From assembly GCA_963662675.2 (NCBI GenBank), contig CAXXHP010000002.1:682001-746000 (forward strand): a stretch of DNA of 64,000 bases, given 5' to 3'. Every line of letters starts with the position of its first letter. Position 1 is the stretch's first letter. Below the pieces are notes generated by a model. That model was not told where the DNA came from, did no database searches, and saw only the letters and a program-made list of their open reading frames with translations. The translations under genes and the position numbers were made by a program. This document shows positions 35,088 through 43,378 of the stretch, piece by piece. The stretch comes from G963662675 sp963662675 (lineage in GTDB: Bacteria; Bacteroidota; Bacteroidia; Bacteroidales; Prolixibacteraceae).

Positions 35088-35119
35088 TTGCGTTAAGTCA
35101 ATAACATTTTGTAACTTTG
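35088..35119 (+). promoter_or_regulatory. ispE promoter
   Basis: TTG (35088-35090), 21 bases, then TAACTTTG (35112-35119), an exact -7 box. The predicted start lies about 12 bases before the ATG at 35137. Confidence 0.55.
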
Positions 35120-35136
35120 ATTTAGGACATAAAAGT

Positions 35137-35949
35137 ATGATTACTTATCCAATTGCAAAAATTAATATTGGGCTTTCCGTGACAGGAAAGCGAGCCGATG
35201 GTTTTCATAACCTTGAAACTGTTTTTTACCCTATAAAAATGCAGGATGCATTAGAAGTGGTAGAGGCAGATGAGCTTGGGTTCAATATTACTGGGTTGGA
35301 ATTAGATGACGACCCAATGCAGAACATTGTTGTTAAGGCCTATGAATTAATAAGAGCTGATTATGATATTCCGCCAGTTCAAATTCATTTGCATAAAAAT
35401 ATTCCTGCTGGTGCTGGGCTAGGTGGGGGTTCTTCTGATGCGGCTTATATGTTGATGTTGTTGAATGACTTGTTTCAGCTTGAAATTAGCGTTGATAAAC
35501 TATTGGACTATGCATTGCGATTAGGAAGCGATTGTCCTTTCTTTATTCATGGCAAGCCGGTTTATGCAACAGGGAAGGGTGAGATCATCGAGGATCTTTC
35601 TTTAAACCTTACAGAATACTATCTCATCGTAGTAAAACCTCCAGTTCATATATCGACTGCTGAAGCTTACCAAAACATCATCCCAGGTAGAAGCCGTTTG
35701 TCACTAAAGGGATTAGTTGGGTTTCCTGTAAATAAATGGAAAGGAAATGTCCTAAATCAGTTTGAAAAATATGTTTTTTCAAAACATCCGGAAGTGGGAG
35801 AGATTAAACAAAAGCTGTATGATTTGGGGGCATCTTTTTCTTTAATGTCAGGTAGTGGGTCTGCTGTTTATGGGCTTTTTAGAACTGAGAAAAAGAATAT
35901 TGAGTCTCAGTTTCCTTCAGGCTATCAGGTCTTTAGGCATCGTTTGTGA
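35137..35949 (+). CDS. ispE: 4-diphosphocytidyl-2-C-methyl-D-erythritol kinase
   Basis: GHMP kinase that phosphorylates CDP-ME in the MEP (non-mevalonate) isoprenoid pathway. The 270 residues begin with the IspE signature AKINIGLSVTGKRADGFHNLETVF. They have the ATP loop IPAGAGLGGGSSDAA (near residue 90), GSDCPFFIHGKPVYATGKGE and the C-terminal MSGSGSAVYGLF. The assignment is secure, which is notable because mevalonate-pathway genes lie at 60.3-63.5 kb. It has its own promoter after gcvP. Confidence 0.95.
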   Translation: MITYPIAKINIGLSVTGKRADGFHNLETVFYPIKMQDALEVVEADELGFNITGLELDDDPMQNIVVKAYELIRADYDIPPVQIHLHKNIPAGAGLGGGSSDAAYMLMLLNDLFQLEISVDKLLDYALRLGSDCPFFIHGKPVYATGKGEIIEDLSLNLTEYYLIVVKPPVHISTAEAYQNIIPGRSRLSLKGLVGFPVNKWKGNVLNQFEKYVFSKHPEVGEIKQKLYDLGASFSLMSGSGSAVYGLFRTEKKNIESQFPSGYQVFRHRL

Positions 35950-36060
35950 TGACGCTTCCAATACTTTAAGATTTCCGCAATAAAAGTTTTGTTTTTGTTA
36001 ATAAGGGTTGATCGTAGCAACTTGTAGCTTTGTATTGTCTAGTAATTAGAGAAATAATAA

Positions 36061-36383
36061 TACACAAACAAAGCCACACAGTTTGACTTCCATAGAGCAC
36101 ATGCACATGCATTTTTGAATATTTTCACTGCAGAACAAGAAGATGAAATGGAAATTGAGAATTGGATGAGCAATGATAGTGTTGGGGTAAGTTCGTTGTA
36201 GCGTATTCTGAAATTGAGGATTTATCTGTGATGGAACAAGATCCGGAATTGGAGATCGAACGGTGGATGGCTGAGGGTTATCTTTGGTCAAATTTGTTTG
36301 CGCATTCAGATCGGGAGTCGAATTCATTTTTCGATCATGTTCATTGGAACAAAAGAGATCGGTTCATGAGATCGTTTTATTAG
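36061..36383 (+). pseudogene. Decayed paralogue of the E-I-E-x-W-M repeat protein
   Basis: Two repeats like those of the intact gene at 36597 are readable: AEQEDEMEIENWMSNDS (frame of 36112) and MEQDPELEIERWMAEGYLW (frame of 36198). The frame changes near 36183, in GTTGGGGT. Adding one T there would restore ..NDSVWGKFV.., matching the conserved W, so a single-base deletion is the simplest account. No start codon or signal peptide is left upstream, so a sequencing error alone would not make it intact. The 36384-36596 stretch after it holds no gene. Confidence 0.7.
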
Positions 36384-36596
36384 TTGATTAGAGTTGTTGG
36401 TTTTAGGGGAGAGGGCACTTTGTGGTTTCTTCTTTTTTCTTTTTGTGGGTGTATGATAAACACTTGAGGCTACAGGCTTTTTCTTTCATAAATAACCATT
36501 AAGTTTCCTTAAGAAAATGTTTAGAATCGTTAACAGTCTGCCGAATAACATTTTCTATGTTCATTTGTCTTAATGGGTAATTATGGGGTTTAAATA

Positions 36597-37067
36597 ATGA
36601 CACAAAAATTAAATAGAATGAAAAAGCAAATTAATCGCATCACTTTAATCTTGGGAATCGCAGTCGTTGCGTTTACAGGAATAAATGCAAAAATTAGCAC
36701 AGGTGTTTTTGTTGCAGAGCAAGAGCCCGAACTAGAAATTGAGGGTTGGATGGTAGAAGATTCGTATTGGTTCGGTTCAATGGTTGAAACGGAAACTCAA
36801 GTAGGCACAGCAATGTTTGTTGTCGAACAAGAAGACGGTATGGATATTGAACAATGGATGATTGATGATGGTTTTTGGGGGAATTCAGTTGCTGAAAATG
36901 TTATGGATATAAATCTATTTGCAGCTGAGCAAGAATCTGAACTTGAGATTGAACGTTGGATGGTTGAAAATACAAATTGGATAAATTCTAAAATTGAAAT
37001 TATTCCAGAGGAGGACGGTGAATTAACCATTGAAAAGTGGATGCAGAACGATTGTTATTGGAGATGA
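36597..37067 (+). CDS. Exported acidic, tryptophan-rich repeat protein (four E-I-E-x-W-M repeats)
   Basis: A 156-residue protein with a signal peptide (ITLILGIAVVAFTGINA); ATG 36618 (MKKQINRIT) is an equally good start. The mature part is four tandem repeats of about 29-36 residues with the core E-x-x-[LM]-x-I-E-x-W-M-[IVQ]-[EDN]-[DN]-x-x-W: EPELEIEGWM, EDGMDIEQWM, ESELEIERWM and EDGELTIEKWM. Each is preceded by [VAP]-E-[QE] and most end in a Trp. The product is strongly acidic with one Cys. I know of no function. A terminator follows, shared with the convergent carboxylase genes, and a decayed copy lies just upstream. Confidence 0.75.
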   Translation: MTQKLNRMKKQINRITLILGIAVVAFTGINAKISTGVFVAEQEPELEIEGWMVEDSYWFGSMVETETQVGTAMFVVEQEDGMDIEQWMIDDGFWGNSVAENVMDINLFAAEQESELEIERWMVENTNWINSKIEIIPEEDGELTIEKWMQNDCYWR

Positions 37068-37142
37068 TTTTTGACTGGGATAATAGTATCATAGAAACAT
37101 TGCTTTTTGTCTAGTGCTATTCCAAGACGAGAAATTCGTAAT

Positions 37143-37177
37143 AAAAAAGAAGGAGCCAATTTGGCTCCTTCTTTTTT
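37143..37177. terminator. Bidirectional terminator
   Basis: AAAAAAGAAGGAGCC and GGCTCCTTCTTTTTT form a perfect 15-bp stem around AATTT. It serves the repeat-protein gene on the plus strand and the BCCP gene on the minus strand, whose stop codon (37176-37178) touches it. Confidence 0.92.
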
Positions 37178-37502
37178 ATAGTGGTTTGATTTCAATCATC
37201 AAATGTTTCTTAGGGATAACATCACCAATTTTAACATTAACGGAAACTATCTTCCCATTAAATGGCATTTGCACTAAGTTGTGCATTTTCATTGCCTGTA
37301 ACGTTAGTAGTGGGTCACCTTCATTTAATTTATCACCGGGCTTTACATATATGTCAATAATAGTTCCCGGGATAAAAGAGAAAAGTTCATTTTCATTTGG
37401 CTTTTCCCATTTTACACGTTGCTTGTATTTTCTGGTATATTCCGTTTTATATACAGCGCTGTGAACGATAATCGTATCGAATTTCTGTTCTTGATCTGCC
37501 AT
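37176..37502 (-). CDS. Biotin carboxyl carrier subunit of an acyl-CoA carboxylase/decarboxylase
   Basis: A 108-residue biotinyl-domain protein. The attachment site is AMKMHN in the hairpin turn, flanked by the usual GTIIDIYVKPGDKLNEGDPLLTLQ and GKIVSVNVKIGDVIPKKHLMIEI. The first 35 residues are polar with no domain I recognise. It lies 18 bases after the carboxyltransferase gene in the same operon and should carry the biotin that enzyme uses. No biotin carboxylase gene is adjacent; an unlinked one or the one at 56748 could serve. Confidence 0.9.
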   Translation of the reverse strand: MADQEQKFDTIIVHSAVYKTEYTRKYKQRVKWEKPNENELFSFIPGTIIDIYVKPGDKLNEGDPLLTLQAMKMHNLVQMPFNGKIVSVNVKIGDVIPKKHLMIEIKPL

Positions 37503-37520
37503 AATTCTTCCTTAGTATGA

Positions 37521-39065
37521 TTAAAATGGAGGAACTCCATGTTTTTTTGATGGACCACTAACTGATTTGTTTGCTGATACTTTAAGAGCATGCAATAACA
37601 TTTTACGTGTATCGGCAGGCTCAATCACTTCATCAACATATCCTTTTGATGCAGCTACGTAAGGATTGGCAAATTTGTCTTTATATTCCTGAATTTTCTG
37701 CTGGCGCATTGCTTCGGGATCTTCTGCATCGGCAATTTCCTTGCGGAATACAATATTTGCAGCTCCCTCAGGTCCCATAACCGCAATTTCTGCTGTTGGC
37801 CATGCAAACACGAAGTCTGCACGTAAGTGACGTGAGTTCATCGCAATATAACCTCCACCGTAAGCTTTACGGATGATGACAGTAATTCTTGCAACCGTAG
37901 CTTCGCTGTAGGCATAAAGAATTTTTGCGCCATGGCGAATAACACCTGCATGTTCTTGATCAACGCCAGGTAAATAGCCTGGTAGATCTTCCAATGTGAT
38001 AATTGGGATATTGAATGCATCGCAATAGCGAATGAAACGGGCAGCCTTATCTGAGCTGTCGCAATCAAGTACTCCTGCCAGAACTTTTGGCTGATTTGCA
38101 ACAAATCCTACAGTTTCTCCTTCCATTCTACCAAATCCAATCACTACGTTCGGAGCAAAGAGCTCCATAACTTCAAAGAAATCAGAATTATCGGTGATTG
38201 ATGTGATGATGTCGCGGATGTCATAAGGCATTTTAGGGTCACCCGGAACAATGCTTTCTATTTTCTTTTTTGTGGTTGGAGCAGCTGGTTCTGTTGGGAA
38301 AGCTTTCTGAGTGTTATTCCTAGGAATATAGGAAATAAGTTTTTTGATTTGATCAAAGCACTCTTGTTCGCTTTCTGAATAGAAATGAGCATTACCCGTA
38401 ATTTCTGCATGTACTCTTGCCCCACCAAGGTCTTCCATCGAAATTTCTTCACCTAAAACGGTCTTTATTACACTTGGCCCAGTGATAAACATTTTTGAAA
38501 TCTTATTTACCACAAAAACAAAGTCGGTTAGCGCGGGAGAATATACTGCGCCACCGGCACAAGGTCCTAGTATAACAGAAATTTGAGGGATTACTCCTGA
38601 TGCTAATGTATTACGGAAGAATATTTCACCATAACCTGCAAGTGAATTAACACCTTCCTGAATACGAGCACCACCAGAATCATTAATTCCAATCAGTGGA
38701 ACACGCATTTTTAATGAGTGATCCATGATTTTTGTGATTTTCCGAGCATGCATTAAACCTAGGGATCCACCTGCTACTGTAAAGTCTTGGGCAAAAATAC
38801 AAACCGGAGAGCCATAGATAGTTCCAGTTCCAATGATAACACCATCACCGTGCAATTTCATTTTATCCATATCAAAATCGCGGGCGACATGTTCTACGAA
38901 CATATCATATTCGTGAAATGAACCTTCATCCAGAATGTGCATGATCCGTTTGCGGGCAGTGAGTTTCCCCATTGCTTCTTGTTTCTCAATGGCTTTTTCG
39001 CCACCACCCTTGAGGACCTCATCTTTTCTTTTTCTAAGATCCAGGATATTCCGTTTCAACGACAT
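37521..39065 (-). CDS. Acyl-CoA carboxyltransferase (propionyl-CoA carboxylase beta / MmdA type)
   Basis: A 514-residue carboxyltransferase of the crotonase superfamily. It moves CO2 between biotin and propionyl-CoA, as in propionyl-CoA carboxylase or methylmalonyl-CoA decarboxylase. Family motifs include GKLTARKRI, QDFTVAGGSLG, GINDSGGARIQEGV, GPCAGGAVYSPALTDF and LPGYLPGVDQEHAGVIRHGAKILYAYSEATV. The G-G loops forming both oxyanion holes are present. With the BCCP gene it forms a two-gene unit; in Bacteroidia this usually belongs to propionate metabolism. Its 90-base leader contains a terminator-like hairpin. Confidence 0.92.
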   Translation of the reverse strand: MSLKRNILDLRKRKDEVLKGGGEKAIEKQEAMGKLTARKRIMHILDEGSFHEYDMFVEHVARDFDMDKMKLHGDGVIIGTGTIYGSPVCIFAQDFTVAGGSLGLMHARKITKIMDHSLKMRVPLIGINDSGGARIQEGVNSLAGYGEIFFRNTLASGVIPQISVILGPCAGGAVYSPALTDFVFVVNKISKMFITGPSVIKTVLGEEISMEDLGGARVHAEITGNAHFYSESEQECFDQIKKLISYIPRNNTQKAFPTEPAAPTTKKKIESIVPGDPKMPYDIRDIITSITDNSDFFEVMELFAPNVVIGFGRMEGETVGFVANQPKVLAGVLDCDSSDKAARFIRYCDAFNIPIITLEDLPGYLPGVDQEHAGVIRHGAKILYAYSEATVARITVIIRKAYGGGYIAMNSRHLRADFVFAWPTAEIAVMGPEGAANIVFRKEIADAEDPEAMRQQKIQEYKDKFANPYVAASKGYVDEVIEPADTRKMLLHALKVSANKSVSGPSKKHGVPPF

Positions 39066-39089
39066 AGTAATATAGTTTATAATTTTTTT

Positions 39090-39138
39090 AAAAAAATCCT
39101 TCGGTTGCCCGAAGCTATGTATTCCTTCATTGAAGGAT
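39090..39138 (-). promoter_or_regulatory. Possible transcription attenuator in the carboxylase leader
   Basis: On the minus strand, CTTCGG-GCAA-CCGAAG (39114-39099, a GNRA-type loop) is followed by GA and seven T (39096-39090), the form of an intrinsic terminator, 25 bases before the start codon. Upstream, ATCCTTC (39138-39132) can pair with its own hairpin partner GAAGGA (39128-39123) or with GAAGGAT (39102-39096) of the terminator. That makes two exclusive folds. Confidence 0.5.
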
Positions 39139-39161
39139 AGTCAGTGTAAAAAATACGGGAG

Positions 39162-39169
39162 CAAAATTA
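39162..39169 (-). promoter_or_regulatory. -7 box upstream of the carboxylase operon
   Basis: Minus-strand TAATTTTG, an exact TAnnTTTG match, about 97 bases before the start codon. A TTTG lies 15 bases upstream, shorter than the usual spacing. Confidence 0.4.
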
Positions 39170-39277
39170 TAATTTTTTCACAGACAAATGTGTTTTATAA
39201 AACATTGTGGTTGTTATATGAACTTTTCGGGAAATGTTTGGTTTTGAATAATTTTCTCTGAAAGTTGAAATTTTGAG

Positions 39278-40366
39278 TTAGCGACTTGCTCTTTTGTATA
39301 AAATGGCAGCCAGACCGCCGAAAATTAAATTCGGAATCCAGACTGCAACAATGGTAGGCAATGTGCCTGAGCTAGCAAATACTGTCGATATTTGCATGAA
39401 CATGATATAGGAAAAGCTAAATAGTATGCCTAGCCCAAGGTGAAGTCCTATTCCTCCTTTCACTTTGCGCGATGCAAGTGACATACCGATAAGGGTTAGA
39501 ATAAAAACCGAAAATGGGCTAGCGATACGAGTGTGTCGTTCTAGTTCATACTCCACGCTATTTACACCCCTGAGCTTCATGCTTCTGATCTCTTCACTAA
39601 GATCGGGAATTGACATTGTTTCAACCTCGTCTCTTATGGTTTTATAATCTTTGGGGAGCATATTTAGAGTTGTGTCTTTCTTGTCTCCAGTAGTGATCGT
39701 TTCTTTGTACCCATCAATTTCCCGGATAACGTATTTATTAATCGTCCATTTTTCTTTTTCAATATCCCATTTGATGTAGTCAGCAACCAGTTTTGAAACG
39801 AGTTCTCCTTCTTCAAACCTTTCTAGAGTGAATTTATAACCCACGTCATTTGACGGGCTGTATGATTTCATGTAGATGTAAGTTCCAGGAGTAATTTGCC
39901 TGTGGATGTCTTTTTCAAATTTATTTGAATTTGAGTTGATGTAGGCATTTCTAAAGTCAACTCTTTTAACATTGGCAGGAGGGATGATATATCCGCCTAA
40001 GAGAAAAGAAAACAAGGCAATGATAAAAGCTGAGATAATATATGGACGTGTTAAGCGATGAAAAGATACGCCACTACTGAGAATCGCAATTATTTCAGAA
40101 TTAGATGCCAGTTTCGAGGTGAAATAAATGACAGCAATGAAGGTGAAAAGTCCACTAAAAAGATTTGCAAAGTAAGGGATGAAATTTAAATAATAGTCAA
40201 AAATAATAGCATTTATAGGAACGTCCTTTGATATGAATTCATCCAAATTCTCTGAGATGTCAAAAACAATAGCAATGCTAATTATTAGGGCAATCGAATA
40301 GAAAAATGTTCCTAGGAACTTTTTTATAATGTAGGTATCTACTAATCGGAAGTTCGGTATTTTCAT
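39278..40366 (-). CDS. LptF/LptG-family permease of LPS export
   Basis: A 362-residue inner-membrane protein of the YjgP/YjgQ family, the transmembrane subunit that with LptB extracts LPS for transport to the outer membrane. Three N-terminal membrane helices (FLGTFFYSIALIISIAIVF, FSGLFTFIAVIYFTSKLAS, PYIISAFIIALFSFLLGGYII) are followed by a periplasmic beta-jellyroll and three C-terminal helices. RITSPFSVFILTLIG-like text (RIASPFSVFILTLIGMSLASRKVKGGIG) marks the conserved C-terminal segment. F versus G cannot be settled. It starts 2 bases before the tgt stop in the direction of transcription, so the two are coupled. Confidence 0.9.
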   Translation of the reverse strand: MKIPNFRLVDTYIIKKFLGTFFYSIALIISIAIVFDISENLDEFISKDVPINAIIFDYYLNFIPYFANLFSGLFTFIAVIYFTSKLASNSEIIAILSSGVSFHRLTRPYIISAFIIALFSFLLGGYIIPPANVKRVDFRNAYINSNSNKFEKDIHRQITPGTYIYMKSYSPSNDVGYKFTLERFEEGELVSKLVADYIKWDIEKEKWTINKYVIREIDGYKETITTGDKKDTTLNMLPKDYKTIRDEVETMSIPDLSEEIRSMKLRGVNSVEYELERHTRIASPFSVFILTLIGMSLASRKVKGGIGLHLGLGILFSFSYIMFMQISTVFASSGTLPTIVAVWIPNLIFGGLAAILYKRASR

Positions 40367-40368
40367 GC

Positions 40369-41499
40369 CTATAGACGTTGTGCAAGTTTAATAACCATTT
40401 CTTCTTTCCAGTTTTTAAAGTTCCCTGTAAGGATTTGGGTTCTGGCTTCTTTTACTAACCAAAGATAGAATGATAAATTGTGTTGGCTTGCAATTTGGGA
40501 TCCTAGCATCTCATTTGAAACAATTAGGTGACGCAAAAAGGCTTTTGAGTACTGATGATCTACAAATGAAGTGCCATCTTGGTCAACAGGCGAAAAGTCA
40601 TCAGCCCATCTTTTGTTTTTAATGTTGATAGTACCATTTTGGGTAAACAGCATTCCATTTCTTCCATTGCGAGTTGGCATTACACAGTCAAACATGTCAA
40701 TGCCTCGGTCAATTGCTTCAAGAATATTTACTGGTGTTCCCACACCCATAAGGTAACGTGGCTTATCCTGAGGTAGAATTGGGGCAACCACATCAATCAT
40801 GGCATACATATCTGCCTCTGGTTCTCCAACAGATAATCCACCAATTGCATAGCCGTCACTAGGGATGGCTATTATATTTTTTGCTGCTGCCTCTCGTAGG
40901 TCAGGGTACACACCACCTTGCACTATTGGGAATAGTGATTGCTGATGTCCATAACGCGGCTGTGTTTTTTCCATTTGCTCTACGCATCTATCGAGCCAAC
41001 GTTGCGTCAGTGCCAGAGATTTTTTTGCGTAATCATATTCGGCATCTCCCGGTGTACATTCATCAAATGCCATGATAATGTCTGCTCCTATCTTTCTTTG
41101 AATGTCGATAACGCTTTCAGGAGTAAATAAGTGTCGTGATCCATCAATGTGCGATTGAAAACGAGCACCCTCTTCTGTGAGTTTTCGAATGTCGCCTAGT
41201 GAAAAAACCTGATAGCCCCCACTGTCCGTTAATATAGGGCCACTCCATCCATTAAATTTGTGCAGTCCACCAGCTTGTTCAATAATGTCAGTTCCGGGAC
41301 GAAGGTATAGATGGTATGTATTGCCCAGTATAATCTGGGCACCAATATCGTCTTTTAAATCACGGACATGAATTCCTTTTACTGAACCTGCAGTTCCTAC
41401 GGGCATAAAAATTGGAGTCTCAATATCTCCATGTTCAGTATGTAGGACTCCTGCACGGGCAGCCGTATTAAATGCCTGATGTTTAAGTGTGAAATTCAT
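40369..41499 (-). CDS. tgt: Queuine tRNA-ribosyltransferase lacking the zinc cysteines
   Basis: Exchanges G34 for preQ1 in GUN-anticodon tRNAs. The 376 residues follow bacterial TGT: TPIFMPVGTAGSVKG, GNTYHLYLRPG, LTDSGGYQVFSLG with an active-site Asp, GGLSVGE, RYLMGVGTP and MFDCVMPTRNGRNG. In the C-terminal zinc site the canonical C-x-C-x2-C segment reads GTSFVD (residues 309-314), although the downstream His of HNLSFY (340) is kept. The only Cys left in this half is the one in MFDC. It is coupled to the LptF/G-type gene downstream. Confidence 0.95.
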   Translation of the reverse strand: MNFTLKHQAFNTAARAGVLHTEHGDIETPIFMPVGTAGSVKGIHVRDLKDDIGAQIILGNTYHLYLRPGTDIIEQAGGLHKFNGWSGPILTDSGGYQVFSLGDIRKLTEEGARFQSHIDGSRHLFTPESVIDIQRKIGADIIMAFDECTPGDAEYDYAKKSLALTQRWLDRCVEQMEKTQPRYGHQQSLFPIVQGGVYPDLREAAAKNIIAIPSDGYAIGGLSVGEPEADMYAMIDVVAPILPQDKPRYLMGVGTPVNILEAIDRGIDMFDCVMPTRNGRNGMLFTQNGTINIKNKRWADDFSPVDQDGTSFVDHQYSKAFLRHLIVSNEMLGSQIASQHNLSFYLWLVKEARTQILTGNFKNWKEEMVIKLAQRL

Positions 41500-41518
41500 G
41501 TTTGTTTTTTTGAGTGTC

Positions 41519-41526
41519 CAAAGATA
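41519..41526 (-). promoter_or_regulatory. -7 box of the tgt promoter
   Basis: Minus-strand TATCTTTG matches TAnnTTTG exactly, 20 bases upstream of the tgt ATG. No -33 element is visible. Confidence 0.45.
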
Positions 41527-41614
41527 ACCATAAAAGTTAAACCATATGAAAAACTAACATGTCTGAAGCTGTTAATTTATATGAGAAATGCCGTGATTTA
41601 GTCGATGTGATTAT

Positions 41615-41622
41615 TAATTTTG
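41615..41622 (+). promoter_or_regulatory. -7 box of the GT2 gene
   Basis: TAATTTTG matches TAnnTTTG exactly, 17 bases before the ATG at 41639. No -33 element is visible. Confidence 0.45.
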
Positions 41623-41638
41623 TTGGCAAATTACGACC

Positions 41639-42769
41639 ATGGTGCCAGACTTTTTTGACCGAACTTTGCCTGAATGGACAGGTTATATCATTTTATCTGT
41701 TGGCTTTGTTTTCGCATTGATTGTTCAATTTGGATTTTATTTTAAGCTTCTATTCATTAAAAAGCATGAACATAAAGAGACTCAGAATTCAATAAGTGTT
41801 CTCTTGAGTGTCCGAAATGAAGAAGAACGAATTGAGAATGTCCTACAGCAACTACTTGCTCAGAAATATGAAAATTATGAGGTTATTGTTGTTGACGATT
41901 TTTCAGAAGATGCAACTTTGACAATCATTGGAGTGTATGCTCAAAAATATCCAAAAATAAAGTTTAGTTCCCTGAGTCAGGAAACCTTATTCTCTGAGAA
42001 ATTAGCTATTAATCTGGCATTAAAAGCAGCTTTGTTTGATTGGGTTGTTTTTGTAGATCCGAATATAGATAACCTTGATCCGTTATATCTCCAGAAACTG
42101 AATAATAGCATATATACGACTGACGCTTTTACGGTGGGGTACTCAAATTTTACACAGCAAAAAGGTTTTTACAATAGATGGTGCAGGGTGGAGCGTTTTA
42201 ATTCGTTTATGAAATCTGCTGCGTATTCATCACGCGAGGTGTCTCTGTTTTTTCATGATGAAAATGTGTTATTTCCGAAACAAGTTTATTTTGACACAGA
42301 TGGATTTCGAGGGAATATGTATGCTCACTTTGCCAATCTGGAGCTTATTTTTAACCAAATGAAAAAACGGCAAGTCGTTGTGTCTGTTGATGGGGAAACT
42401 CAAATAAGGGAAAAAGTTGATCTTCAGAAAAACGATTTTATTGAATCTGTAAGAAAAAGAATATTGCTTTACAGGAGTTTGAGGTGGGAGAAGAAGATTT
42501 TGTTGCAAATAGAAGGGACGTCGAAGCTTTTAATGTTTTTCGGATTGCTATGGTTGTTAGTCACGGAAATTCAGAATTGGTTTATTTATACAATTCCGGT
42601 GTTATTAGTCGTTCTTATTCATGTTTTTATGGTCAAAACTCTGTTGAAACGTTTGAATGAAAAGAAAATCTTTTTATCTTCGTTATTATACGTTTTGGCA
42701 AAACCGGTCATTAATATATTTCACCGGGTAAGAATACAAACTCATGTTCAGCGAAATAAATGGAATTAA
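41639..42769 (+). CDS. Membrane-associated family 2 glycosyltransferase
   Basis: A 376-residue GT-A fold enzyme anchored in the membrane. The order is one N-terminal helix (YIILSVGFVFALIVQFGFYF), a GT2 domain (ISVLLSVRNEEERIENVLQQLLAQKYENYEVIVVDDFSED at residues 50-90), then two C-terminal helices. The metal-binding DxD position reads FVDPNID rather than DAD. The acceptor is unknown. It overlaps the sigma-factor gene by 10 bases, an unusual pairing; with rsmG they form one run of genes. Confidence 0.8.
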   Translation: MVPDFFDRTLPEWTGYIILSVGFVFALIVQFGFYFKLLFIKKHEHKETQNSISVLLSVRNEEERIENVLQQLLAQKYENYEVIVVDDFSEDATLTIIGVYAQKYPKIKFSSLSQETLFSEKLAINLALKAALFDWVVFVDPNIDNLDPLYLQKLNNSIYTTDAFTVGYSNFTQQKGFYNRWCRVERFNSFMKSAAYSSREVSLFFHDENVLFPKQVYFDTDGFRGNMYAHFANLELIFNQMKKRQVVVSVDGETQIREKVDLQKNDFIESVRKRILLYRSLRWEKKILLQIEGTSKLLMFFGLLWLLVTEIQNWFIYTIPVLLVVLIHVFMVKTLLKRLNEKKIFLSSLLYVLAKPVINIFHRVRIQTHVQRNKWN

Positions 42770-43371
42770 ATTCGAAACTTTCCGATAAAGCTCAGCAGGA
42801 TTTTATTTTGGTTGAAGCGGCCTTGCGGGGTGAAGAGAAAGCGTTTGCTAAATTATTGAGTAAATATAAAGATGCGATTTATTACATGTTGCTCAAAATG
42901 GTCAATAATAAGAGTGATGCAGAAGACTTGACCATTGAAGCTTTTGGGAAAGCCTTTAAAAATCTCCACCAATATTCACCAAATTATGCTTTTAGCACAT
43001 GGCTTTTTAAAATTGCCTCCAATAATTGCATCGATTTTTTAAGAAAGAAGAAAGGTGTCCATGTGTCAATTGAGTCCAATCAGGATGGAAATGACAATGA
43101 CGCGCCTATAAAATTAAAATCTGTAGATCCCGATCCAGAGCAAAAGTTGATACGAATACAAAAGGCGATATTATTGCGTCGGATCGTTCATCGCTTGAAG
43201 CCCCGCTACCGCACGTTGGTTGAATTGCGATATTTTCGTGAATACTCTTATGAAGAAATCGCAACAGAGCTAAATTTGCCACTCGGAACCGTAAAGGCCC
43301 AGCTTTTCAGGGCTCGTGAAATGTTATTTAAAATGATTGAGTCAACCGAGATGGATGACCAAAGAGATTAG
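42760..43371 (+). CDS. RNA polymerase sigma factor, ECF type
   Basis: A 203-residue sigma-70-family factor. Region 2 is at residues 28-95 (FAKLLSKYKDAIYYMLLKMVNNKSDAEDLTIEAFGKAFKNL, FSTWLFKIASNNCIDFLRK). An acidic linker (QDGNDNDAP) follows, then region 4 at about 145-195 (LKPRYRTLVELRYFREYSYEEIATELNLPLGTVKAQLFRAREML) with its helix-turn-helix. No anti-sigma gene is adjacent, unlike the PUL sigma factor. Its place among housekeeping genes suggests a general or envelope-stress role, which is inference. Confidence 0.92.
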   Translation: MELNSKLSDKAQQDFILVEAALRGEEKAFAKLLSKYKDAIYYMLLKMVNNKSDAEDLTIEAFGKAFKNLHQYSPNYAFSTWLFKIASNNCIDFLRKKKGVHVSIESNQDGNDNDAPIKLKSVDPDPEQKLIRIQKAILLRRIVHRLKPRYRTLVELRYFREYSYEEIATELNLPLGTVKAQLFRAREMLFKMIESTEMDDQRD

Positions 43372-43378
43372 CTGATTT

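Noticed and set aside
36046..36327. 93-residue open frame on the minus strand
   Set aside because: It is the antisense of the decayed repeat-protein gene, with no family resemblance and no promoter.
37176..39065. Complete propionyl-CoA carboxylase operon
   Set aside because: There is no biotin carboxylase, epimerase or mutase gene next to it; only a carboxyltransferase and a carrier are present.
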